Assembly (NCBI GenBank): GCA_018303725.1
Contig: JAGVXP010000053.1
Location: 1-35,779 of the forward strand
Origin: Candidatus Woesearchaeota archaeon
Lineage (GTDB): Archaea > Nanobdellota > Nanobdellia > Woesearchaeales > JAGVXP01
Direction of reading: 5' to 3'
DNA: 35,779 bases
A program made the translations under genes and the position numbers. This document shows, piece by piece, positions 17,138 to 25,500 of this stretch (its first letter is position 1; every line of letters begins with the position of its first letter). The notes under the pieces were generated by a model, which was given only the letters and a program-made list of their open reading frames with translations, was not told the origin of the DNA and did not search any database.

Positions 17138-18892
17138 GTTCAAATCAGCTGGTAGGAATACCATATAAGAATGTCCTGCTTCCTTAACAGGGTCTAAAAG
17201 GCTCGGCATCAGCATATGGGTCAAACCAGCAAATTGCACTGGCATGTAACCTTCTTCTGCTTGAGATAATATCATTTGTGCAAAAAAATTCCTGTTCCTT
17301 TTTTGAAGGGTTTCAAAATAGGCAGTATTATCCACCCTATACCTTTCTACTAATTCATTAAATTCTTTACTAGGCATCCTCTTAGGATCATAATCCACAA
17401 TCTCTTGAAATCTATCGCCAGCAGAGGAGTCATTACGAAACCCTTCATGTATAAGGGCTGTTGAATCATCAAAATATATAGGAATTCCTTTTCCTCTCAG
17501 CAATGCAATTACATCTTTAGTTAAAAATAATATATTATTATCTGTTGAATCTGTTTCTATTCTTCCTAAACCCCCTTCACTTAGTATAGATGGTTTTATA
17601 TGTGCGTCTGTATTTGCAATTCCTGTCAATAAATTGGTTATATCTTCTTCATTGTAAATTTTCCTGCTCTGTGGAAATAATACAAACTCCCTATCACTTA
17701 ATTTAACGTTATGACTATGACCAAAACCAAAAAACACTACATCAGGAGCCAATTTATTGTCAGGAGAATAAAAACTATACAGCTTGTAACCATTCTGCTC
17801 TGCTAATTGAACAAGGCTATTTGCATAAGGGCTTAGTTCAATATTGCTTCCTTTCAATGGATTTTTCCAGCCTTTTCTAACCCTGATTTCCTCATCATAC
17901 ACTTTTTTCATCAATGGAGTTAATGAATTCATAATAGCTGAGTTTTTTATTGATGTTTTTGAGCCAATAATATTATCAGCTAATCCGTCATAAACTGATT
18001 GTGGGATACTGGGTACCTCTATAAAAATTTGCGGCCTTTCATCTTTTTTCTTTGGTGGCTCAATTCTTGGTTGGGAAGCATGGTATATGTAAAAACCAAT
18101 ACCAGTCATTATAGCCAAGAATGCCAAAACAGATATTGTAACCCCAATCCTTTCATCCCTTTTTGTAAAAACGGCTCCCTCTTCGCCTGCATAGCGAGGA
18201 AATGTTACAATAGAAGAGCCATCTGTATATTTAGCTAAAGAAGAATAGTCAATTCCTAAGTTTTTAGGAACAATCATGGTATAAGGTATTTTTTCTCGGG
18301 TTAATCCATTAATAACAGATCCATCCAACAAATGCTCTATACCCATTACCCTATAACTCCTTCCTCCTTTCCTTATCGCTTTTTTTCCGCTTTTTATTAA
18401 ATTAGGTAGAGTAAACTTCTCATTATCGCTTTGTATCTCAACCAAAAGCCTGTTAAGTGCTGTGTTTCTTACAGCCATTGCGAATCTTACAGCACCGGGA
18501 TCATTCCCTGCTAAGATAGCCTCAAGTTCCTTTTCAGATTTCTCTAATTCTTTAGCAAGCCTGCTATTAAGGATATCAGTTGATGTATAAGAAAAATCGC
18601 CTTTAACAGATAAATCTCTCATTATTTTTTCAGCGCTCTCAGCAAAATGTCTTCTATAATCTATAATTAAGGTAACAACCGGATCACAAGAACCATCAAT
18701 AGTTAAAAGATTAGCTGGTTTATATCCATTAGAACAAGCTACATCAACAACTCTTTGCCCATACTGACTTAAATTGGCCTCTGCTAATAATGCTGTGTCA
18801 TCTACATCATTTATGCCCTTAATAAAACTCTGAATATGTTTGCTTAATTCATTGTTATCTAAAGCAAAACCTCCCATAATTTCAGATAACAT
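17120..18892 (-). CDS. Membrane protein with two related domains flanking one membrane segment
   Basis: A 590-residue protein with a single membrane segment at about residues 249-270 (IGVTISVLAFLAIMTGIGFY). The two halves resemble each other. V-x-x-A-x-x-NGYK occurs at residues ~49-58 (VVDVACSNGYK) and again in the C-half (LVQLAEQNGYK). Near each half's end is a G-(I/L)-x-H-(L/M)-L motif followed by Y-x-x-x-x-P-x-(N/D)-L (GIEHLLDGSVINGL; GLTHMLMPSLLDPV). This suggests an internal duplication with one copy on each side of the membrane. The layout is faintly like TraB/TIKI- or erythromycin-esterase-type domains, unproven. The gene converges on the giant secreted protein, overlapping by 18 bases. 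Start uncertain: a TATA box only ~10 bases before the ATG at 18892 would favour the ATG at 18877, but another TATA-like stretch near 18930 suits 18892. Confidence 0.7.
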   Translation of the reverse strand: MLSEIMGGFALDNNELSKHIQSFIKGINDVDDTALLAEANLSQYGQRVVDVACSNGYKPANLLTIDGSCDPVVTLIIDYRRHFAESAEKIMRDLSVKGDFSYTSTDILNSRLAKELEKSEKELEAILAGNDPGAVRFAMAVRNTALNRLLVEIQSDNEKFTLPNLIKSGKKAIRKGGRSYRVMGIEHLLDGSVINGLTREKIPYTMIVPKNLGIDYSSLAKYTDGSSIVTFPRYAGEEGAVFTKRDERIGVTISVLAFLAIMTGIGFYIYHASQPRIEPPKKKDERPQIFIEVPSIPQSVYDGLADNIIGSKTSIKNSAIMNSLTPLMKKVYDEEIRVRKGWKNPLKGSNIELSPYANSLVQLAEQNGYKLYSFYSPDNKLAPDVVFFGFGHSHNVKLSDREFVLFPQSRKIYNEEDITNLLTGIANTDAHIKPSILSEGGLGRIETDSTDNNILFLTKDVIALLRGKGIPIYFDDSTALIHEGFRNDSSAGDRFQEIVDYDPKRMPSKEFNELVERYRVDNTAYFETLQKRNRNFFAQMILSQAEEGYMPVQFAGLTHMLMPSLLDPVKEAGHSYMVFLPADLNSQTAN

Positions 18893-18941
18893 ATCTAATT
18901 ATTTAAACCTTTTTATTAATGGCTCTTCTAGTATAAACAAA

Positions 18942-18951
18942 AATATTTAAT
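18942..18951 (+). promoter_or_regulatory. TATA box of the methyltransferase gene
   Basis: AATATTTAAT, about 30 bases before the ATG at 18976. The region 18893-18975 also carries the divergent promoter of the 590-residue membrane protein (TTTAAATAA near 18897-18907). Confidence 0.45.
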
Positions 18952-18975
18952 AATAGGTATTAACTATTAAAATTT

Positions 18976-19509
18976 ATGACCTACTACGACTCAATCTCAG
19001 AAGGCTATGAAGAGCTCCATGGAGAAGAGCAGCTAAAAAAAGTAGCCTTAATAAAAAAACACCTTAAGCTAAAGCCAACAGACAAATTATTAGATGTTGG
19101 CTGCGGAACAGGTTTGACAACAGAGCCGTGGAATTGTAAAAGATATGGTGTCGATCCAGCAAAAAAATTATTGGAAAAAGCAAGGCAAAAACTTTCGAGT
19201 AAAAACGAGAAAGGTTTAGAAAAGGCAAAGCCTTTTCAAAAAGATAAAATTGAATACAAACTGGCTCCTGCAGAAAAAATACCCTATCCCGATAATTCAT
19301 TTGATGTTGTGCTCAGCATAACGGCAATACAGAACTTTAAGGACATAGAAAAAGGGCTGAAAGAGATTAAAAGGGTTGGAAAAAATAAATTTGTTTTGTC
19401 TTTTTTAAAAAAATCAAAAAAAGCTGATAAAATTAAAAAGCTGGTGAATAAATATTTCAAGGTTGAAAAAGCAGTTGAAGAGGATAAGGATTTGATGTTC
19501 TTTACATAA
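18976..19509 (+). CDS. Class I SAM-dependent methyltransferase
   Basis: A 177-residue protein with the methyltransferase fold. Motif I is LLDVGCGTG (residues 38-46), the acidic residue that binds the ribose of S-adenosylmethionine is the D in YGVDPAKKLLEKA (~60), and motif IV-like IPYPDNSFDVVLSI lies at ~103-116. The order matches the Methyltransf_11 family. The substrate cannot be told. It is short, lacking most of the C-terminal part. A hairpin-coded insert seems to interrupt it at residues ~75-90, between the second and third motifs (see the repeat at 19219). It is monocistronic, about 40 bases before the next gene, which has its own TATA box. Confidence 0.85.
   Translation: MTYYDSISEGYEELHGEEQLKKVALIKKHLKLKPTDKLLDVGCGTGLTTEPWNCKRYGVDPAKKLLEKARQKLSSKNEKGLEKAKPFQKDKIEYKLAPAEKIPYPDNSFDVVLSITAIQNFKDIEKGLKEIKRVGKNKFVLSFLKKSKKADKIKKLVNKYFKVEKAVEEDKDLMFFT
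19219..19237. repeat. Triloop hairpin inside the methyltransferase gene
   Basis: GAAAAGGC-aaa-GCCTTTTC is a perfect 8-bp stem with a three-base loop, in frame inside a coding region (residues ~82-88). Its style matches the intergenic mini-hairpins of this window. Related methyltransferases normally run from the motif II region to the EYK-x-A-x-A-E-x-I-P segment without this Lys-rich stretch, so it may be an inserted palindrome tolerated as a surface loop. Confidence 0.55.
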
Positions 19510-19514
19510 TAACA

Positions 19515-19526
19515 AAATATAAATAT
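19515..19526 (+). promoter_or_regulatory. TATA box of the flavin reductase gene
   Basis: AAATATAAATAT, about 30 bases before the ATG at 19551. Confidence 0.5.
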
Positions 19527-19550
19527 AAGCTACCCAAAAGTCAATATAAA

Positions 19551-20051
19551 ATGGCCGCTATTTACAATCCAAGGCAGGTGATATTAGTAACCTGCAGAGC
19601 AGAGATGGACATACTTGGAAAAAAACAGCTAAAAGACGACATCATAACTCTATCATGGCACATGCCTGTTTCCTTTGATCCGGCTGTTTATGCTATAGCA
19701 ATTGGAACAGCAAAGTTCTCATCCAAGCTAATTCAAAAATCGGGTGTGTTTGTGGTTAATTTCATACCAAATGAACTGGAAAAACAGGCATTATTTTGCG
19801 GCACTCATCATGGAGAGCATATGGACAAGTTCAAGGAAACAAAATTAACAAAAGAGGAATCAGAGAAAATAAACTGTCCAAGAATAAAGGAAGCCTTGGC
19901 ATATCTGGAATGCGAGTTAATAAACACAGTAGAAGCTGGCGACCATTTTATATTTATAGGAAAAGTTATTAATTCGGCTGAAATAAAACAAGGGAAAAGG
20001 TTATTTCAGGGCCCTTCTGAAGCAGGCTATAAATTCACAACAACGGAATAA
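19551..20051 (+). CDS. Flavin reductase-like FMN-binding protein
   Basis: A 166-residue protein of the flavin reductase/flavoredoxin split-barrel family, which binds FMN and passes electrons or reduces free flavin. Family features: the strand PRQVILVTCRAE near the start; the W-x-M-P-V-S segment that contacts FMN (SWHMPVSFDPAVYAIAIG, residues ~35-52), then KLIQKSGVFVVNFIP (60-73); and late strands ECELINTVEAGDHFIFIGKV. The length is normal for the family. The partner enzyme is unknown. The start ATG lies about 30 bases after its TATA box. The next gene starts two bases after the stop, so both are co-transcribed. Confidence 0.9.
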   Translation: MAAIYNPRQVILVTCRAEMDILGKKQLKDDIITLSWHMPVSFDPAVYAIAIGTAKFSSKLIQKSGVFVVNFIPNELEKQALFCGTHHGEHMDKFKETKLTKEESEKINCPRIKEALAYLECELINTVEAGDHFIFIGKVINSAEIKQGKRLFQGPSEAGYKFTTTE

Positions 20052-20053
20052 AG

Positions 20054-20596
20054 ATGACAGAAGACAAGATAAAAAAACTGGCAGAAACATTGCTTAAGTC
20101 AGGTTTGGCTACTTCTTACACCCTGGCAATAGAAAAAGCGAAAGAGATGCTTGATATACAGGAAAAAACAAAAATAAAAACAGATATAGAAATTGAGAAA
20201 AAAACAGATATGGAAGAGGAGGATAAAACAGTTGATGAGTTAATGGAAGAAGCGGGTGTTGATACAGAAGAAAACAAAAAAGATGAAGAAAAATCTGAAG
20301 AGATAGAAGAAGATACGCAGGAAGAGTTAGAAGGGGAGGAAAAAGAAGAGAGAAGCGAAGAAGAAAAGGAAGAAATGGAAGAGGGTATACAAGAAGAGCT
20401 GGAAGAGGAGGAAAAAGAAGAAAGAATAAAGGAAGTAAATGAAGAGGAGGAAGGGGAAGAAATAATAATAAAAGAGCAGACTGAAGAGATGGAGGAAGAA
20501 GAAGAAAAACCAAAAAAAGAGCTGAAAAAGCCAACCTATGGCGAGGAAAAGAAGATAGATCTTTCTGATGTTTTTAATTACGGGAAAAGGCAGTAA
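20054..20596 (+). CDS. Highly acidic low-complexity protein
   Basis: A 180-residue protein. The first ~35 residues (KKLAETLLKSGLATSYTLAI) form a plausible small helical domain. Residues ~45-160 are mostly Glu with Lys/Asp (for example EEEEKEERIKEVNEEEEGEE), predicted to be a charged single helix or disordered. The C-terminus ends in a less biased conserved-looking tail (KKIDLSDVFNYGKRQ). No enzyme motif is seen. The gene starts two bases after the flavin reductase stop. The strong Glu bias explains the long open frame on the opposite strand, which is not a gene. Confidence 0.75.
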   Translation: MTEDKIKKLAETLLKSGLATSYTLAIEKAKEMLDIQEKTKIKTDIEIEKKTDMEEEDKTVDELMEEAGVDTEENKKDEEKSEEIEEDTQEELEGEEKEERSEEEKEEMEEGIQEELEEEEKEERIKEVNEEEEGEEIIIKEQTEEMEEEEEKPKKELKKPTYGEEKKIDLSDVFNYGKRQ

Positions 20597-20682
20597 TAGT
20601 TTCTAAACATCTTGAAATTATAATAATTATTATATAATCTAAAGAATAACCATAGTATATACAATGGTGTCGAAAACGTAAA

Positions 20683-20693
20683 GTTTATATATA
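20683..20693 (+). promoter_or_regulatory. TATA box of the 566-residue surface protein gene
   Basis: GTTTATATATA, preceded by a purine-rich BRE-like stretch (CGTAAA). It predicts transcription from about 20713 and a ~26-base leader with a strong ribosome binding site, unlike most leaderless starts here. Confidence 0.55.
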
Positions 20694-20738
20694 ACTTGTG
20701 ACTACTTCGGAATAAAAACACATTTGGGTGGTGTAACA

Positions 20739-22439
20739 ATGTTAAAAAAGCTGATAATTGTATTTTTAGCCTTATTTGTCATGGCATTTGGTGCTAGCGC
20801 AGCTGGCAACCTGAATCTTTACGGAACAACAGAAGACAGTTTAAACATATCAGGAACGCATAACTCAAATGTTACAGGAACCTTGAAAGTGGAAAACACA
20901 GGAGCAGCAAACCTGACTAATGTCAATTTAACTGCAACAAACCTTGTGTTTGGCTCTTACTCTATACCATCCTCTGCAATTTCTTTCAGCAATAACAATT
21001 TTTTTGTGGGGAACAACAGCAATGTAACAGGCATAATAGCAAGCATTATAGTCCCTTCCAGCCAATATGCAGGAACTTATTTGGGAACTATAACTGCAAA
21101 TGGAAGCGCGTCTGATTATGACACAATAAACCTAAACCTAACTGTAACCCCGTCTTATTCAATATCAGTTCCATCTTCAGTTACATTCCCTTCAGGCTCG
21201 CAAAACTCAACTGTAACAACAACATTCTCAATAGCTAATAATGGAAACCTGCCTATCAACAACATTGTAATTTCCCAAAATGCAGACAGCAAATATAGTA
21301 TAATTTTAAACCAAACATCCATCTCTTCATTGGGCATAAACGAAAACAAAACAATAAAGATTGATGGGTTCATTCCGCTAAAAGAGTCAACAACTGTCCA
21401 TTCAATTGGGACAATTTTTATAGTAAGCGATGAAAAAAACGCCTCTTCAACATTAAGCTTGGATGTGCAGGGTAAGCTTAGGATATCTGACTTGGATGTG
21501 AGGGTTGGCAACGGCGGCGATACAAACCTGGATGATGGGGATAAGATTGATGCTGATGCTGCGCCTGAAGATGAGCTCGAATTTGACCTTAAAATAAGCA
21601 ATGATTTCACAGATGATGATGACCTTAACATTGAAAATATAGTTGTGACAATAACGATAGAGGATATTGACAATGGCGATGATGTGGAAGAAGAAAGCGA
21701 TGAGTTTGATTTGGATGCTGACAGCTACACAAGAAAAGCTGTAAACCTTAAAGTGCCATTAGACGTTAAAGAGGATACATACGACATTGTAATAGAAGCA
21801 GAAGGAGAGGATGAGAATGGTGTTGAGCATAAGGTTAAATGGACAATTTATATGGATGTAAACAAAAAAAGCCATGAGGTAAGGATTCATGATGCAAGCC
21901 TTAATCCGGCCACTGTTGAATGCAGCAGGGAAACGATTTTATTTGTTGAGCTGATAAACATCGGCGCAAATGACGAAGATGATGCCAAATTAACAATAAA
22001 AAACGCCCAATTGGGGATTGATTCTGAAGAGAGCGATATAGAAATTGAAGAAGGCAGCGAGGATAATACCCATGAGAAATCATTGCCCGTTATAGTGCCT
22101 GCTAATTTTAGCGCAGGAACTTACCCCATTGAAATAAAGGCTTATTACAATAATAATATATTGGATGATGTAAAAACACTCGAGCTTGCAGTAAAAGACT
22201 GCAAAAAAGAAGAAACACCGGCAGCGCCTAAAGAAAACCAAACAACAGTTATAATCTCGCAGCCAGGAATAAACATAACAGGAATACCACTAGCCTCAAG
22301 GATAATAAGCTCAACAGAAACACCATTATTCCAGTCGCTTAAATCTCCATTGTATATAATTGTGCTGATACTGGGGAATGTAATAATTATTGGCGGGATC
22401 ATAGCAATAATAGCCAAAGTTTTACTTATAAGAAGTTAA
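20739..22439 (+). CDS. Secreted surface protein with acidic double module and C-terminal membrane anchor
   Basis: A 566-residue protein starting MLKKLIIVFLALFVMAFG, a signal peptide cut near GASA-AGN. I chose the ATG at 20739 rather than the TTG 15 bases earlier because GGGTGGTG (20726-20733) is the ribosome binding site. The N-terminal half has two beta-sandwich, NEW3-like domains rich in N-x-S/T. From about residue 247 comes an acidic double module (LRISDLDVRVGNGG onward, then HEVRIHDASLNPATVEC), with a conserved cysteine pair (…VEC… and …VKDC). It ends with a membrane helix (LYIIVLILGNVIIIGGIIAI). The same module appears three times in the next protein. Likely an S-layer-like or glycosylated envelope protein anchored by its C-terminus. 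Confidence 0.85.
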   Translation: MLKKLIIVFLALFVMAFGASAAGNLNLYGTTEDSLNISGTHNSNVTGTLKVENTGAANLTNVNLTATNLVFGSYSIPSSAISFSNNNFFVGNNSNVTGIIASIIVPSSQYAGTYLGTITANGSASDYDTINLNLTVTPSYSISVPSSVTFPSGSQNSTVTTTFSIANNGNLPINNIVISQNADSKYSIILNQTSISSLGINENKTIKIDGFIPLKESTTVHSIGTIFIVSDEKNASSTLSLDVQGKLRISDLDVRVGNGGDTNLDDGDKIDADAAPEDELEFDLKISNDFTDDDDLNIENIVVTITIEDIDNGDDVEEESDEFDLDADSYTRKAVNLKVPLDVKEDTYDIVIEAEGEDENGVEHKVKWTIYMDVNKKSHEVRIHDASLNPATVECSRETILFVELINIGANDEDDAKLTIKNAQLGIDSEESDIEIEEGSEDNTHEKSLPVIVPANFSAGTYPIEIKAYYNNNILDDVKTLELAVKDCKKEETPAAPKENQTTVIISQPGINITGIPLASRIISSTETPLFQSLKSPLYIIVLILGNVIIIGGIIAIIAKVLLIRS

Positions 22440-22475
22440 CCTTAATAGTGACTACTCCAAAATACTCAAAAACGA

Positions 22476-22488
22476 AATATTTAAATAT
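22476..22488 (+). promoter_or_regulatory. TATA box of the 1974-residue surface protein gene
   Basis: AAATATTTAAATA, about 29 bases before the ATG at 22511. The preceding gene ends at 22439, so this gene has its own promoter. Confidence 0.55.
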
Positions 22489-22510
22489 GACATCAGTTTC
22501 CATAAAATAG

Positions 22511-25500
22511 ATGGGGGGTTATAAATTGAAAAAAAGATTATTGTTTATTGTTATTTTACTGGTTATTCTATCGGTTAGTTTAGTTTCTGCTGAAGTTGTT
22601 ATCAACGAGTTTGTGTATGATCACTCTGATTGTAATGATAACTATTGTGAATTGATTGAGCTTTATAACAATGGCTCTTATGCAATAAACCTATCAACAT
22701 ATACCCTCTGTGGCGATGATTTAATAGAGGGCTATATAAATGAAACAGACTCCTCAACTATATATAATAACGGCGCAATCCTGAATGCATCTGGTTATGC
22801 TATTGTAACAGATGGTGGCTCTGGTTCAACAGCTTATGGCAATTTTTCAGTAAATATTAACTTTTCAAATATTATATCCTTACACGTAGATGCCTCAGCT
22901 ATGTGTGGTAATGATTTGAGTAACACAGGTGAAGAAATTAACATAACAAACGGCACTTATACAGATCATGTAACCTATAGTTCAGCATGGGGAGCATCTT
23001 CTAATAGTTATTCACTAGAAAGGATTTCTCCCTATTATATAACTAATACATCAGCTAACTGGAATCAAAGTAAGACAGTAAACGGAACACCAGGATATAT
23101 AAACTCTGTTTATGATGTAACTGGACCGGTTATATCAGGCGAGAATACAACTCCTGTAACTATATATAATAATGTCAATGTTTCCATAAACGCAACAATA
23201 AACGACAGCACAAATATCAGCGCAGTTTGGGTGGAAGGGAATTGGAATGGCAGCTTTGTTAATTATACATTAAGCCTTAATGATAACGGGAAATATAACT
23301 ACACAATTAATTCAGCTAACTTGTCAAACCAGGAAACGGTTTATTGGAGATATTATGCAAATGATACAGTTAACAACTTGGCTGTTGGCGCGCTGCAGAA
23401 CTTTACAGTGCAGAACAGGGAGCCTCAATTAGCCCAGGATATGGATAATTTCACATGGCCTGAAGACACTGTCTATTCATTCAATATAAACGGCAATTTC
23501 ACAGATGCTGATGGCGATAACATGACATGGAATGCCACAGCAACGGAAAACATAACAATAGCTATAAACCAAACAACAGGCATAGTCAATTTGACCCCAA
23601 AAGGCAATTTCACAGGAGCAGAATATATTAATTTCTCAGCATATGACGGGATTAACAGGACATTAAGCAACACATTAAAATTAAATGTGACTAACGTAAA
23701 TGATGCTCCTATCTTGGCCTCAATTGGGAATTATACACTGCCTCAGGACCAGCAATTGACGATACAGTTAAGCGCAATTGATATAGACCCAACGAATGAT
23801 AGCTTAACCTACGGAACAGATGCTGCATTTGGAGCATTAAATTCTACAACAGGTGTATTCACATGGACGCCAAACAGCTCCTATCACAGGGATTACACAG
23901 TAATATTTAATGTTAGTGATGGAAATGGCGGGGAAGCAAATGAAACTATAGGCATATTTGTTTACTCAACATTAAACATAACCGATGTTGATGTAGCTAT
24001 AAACCCAGCTTACAACAATATACGGGATGGGTATATAATACAGAATGTTTATCCAGGACAAAGAGTTGCGACAACCATAACAGTTTATAATAAGAATGCT
24101 GGCTCTCCGACTGAAAATAATATAGACCATGCTAATATAACTTTGAGTGTGGACAATTTTGGTGTGAGCGAAGTCAAACAGCTTACAGACCCGTTAACAC
24201 CAGCTAGTTCAGATACAGAAACAATATCATTTAACGTGCCTACTTTAATTGGAGAAGGGCTTTACACAGTAAGCATAGAAACAGAAGGGTATGACCATTA
24301 TCCTGTTGTGTACAGATATGGAAATTTTACATATTATATCAACATTACAAGGCAGACAGACAATGTAACAATAGAAAACGCAACCTTAAATGCAACTTCT
24401 ATCCAATGCGAATCTCCTTTAAACCTTACAGTTAATGTAACAAACAAAGGAAGAACAGATTTTGATGATGTTAATGTCACACTAACGCAAAGCAGCCTGG
24501 GGATATCACTTTACGAAGTTTTGAATATGACTTCTAATACATCACAGACAGTGTATTTTGCAATAGACACAGCAAACAAGCCGGCTGGCAGTTATAGCCT
24601 CAATGTTTTAGTTAAATATTATTCAGACACATTGCAGGACAGCAAAACAGCTACACTGGCAATAATAAACTGCGAGCCTCAAAACACAAGCATAATCCCA
24701 AATATAACAATTGAAGAGGATGGCTATAATGATACGATAAACTTGAGCAATTACTTCGCTGATTATAATAATGATAATTTGATATTCAGCAAAGAGGGCG
24801 CTTCAAATATAACATTCACCTTCTTATCCAATGGTATAGTTAACATAACGCCAAAAGGTGACTTTAATGGAACAAATTATCTTAATTTCACAGCAAGTGA
24901 TACAATCAATACAACAAAAAGCAACCAGGTTAAAATAACAGTAACGCCTGTTAATGACCCTGCAGCTGTAACTGCTATACCAGACCAGACAGCAGCGCAG
25001 GACTCTGAATTTATTTATGCTGTAATTGCTTCCGATGTGGAGAATGACACATTAATTTACAATTTGACTGTAAATGCCTCAATAAAAGCAAGGATAAACA
25101 GCTCAGGCTATATCTACAACTGGACTCCAACAAACAGCGAAGTTGGGAATATTTATGTATTCAATGTTTCTGTTAATGATACCAGAAATAAAACCTATGA
25201 AGACTTCAAGCTAACTATAACAAATGTGAATGATGCTCCTGTATTCAACACGGCTGTGCCAATACGAAACCTTACATGGCCGGAAGACACAACAAACAGC
25301 TCTCTTAACATATCCGGAAGCTTCTATGATATTGATGGGGACAGCCTTGCATATGAGGCATCTGGCGTTTCTGATATAACTGCAAGCATAGATTCAAACG
25401 GCATAGTAACACTAACTCCAGCAGCAAATTTCAATGGGACAAGGAATATAACATTCAGGGCTTATGACGGAAGCTTATACTCCAATTACAGCAACACAGT

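Noticed and set aside
20109-20534. Long open frame of 141 codons on the minus strand, Leu/Pro/Phe-rich
   Set aside because: It is the mirror of the Glu/Lys-rich repeats of the acidic protein on the plus strand; its composition is an artefact.
20724-20738. Upstream TTG start of the 566-residue surface protein
   Set aside because: Those codons are the ribosome binding site GGGTGGTG for the ATG at 20739, and the signal peptide starts cleanly at that ATG.
22447-22457. Shared GTGACTACT word upstream of both surface genes (also 20697-20706)
   Set aside because: It lies upstream of the TATA box in one gene and downstream in the other, so a common regulatory role is not supported by position.
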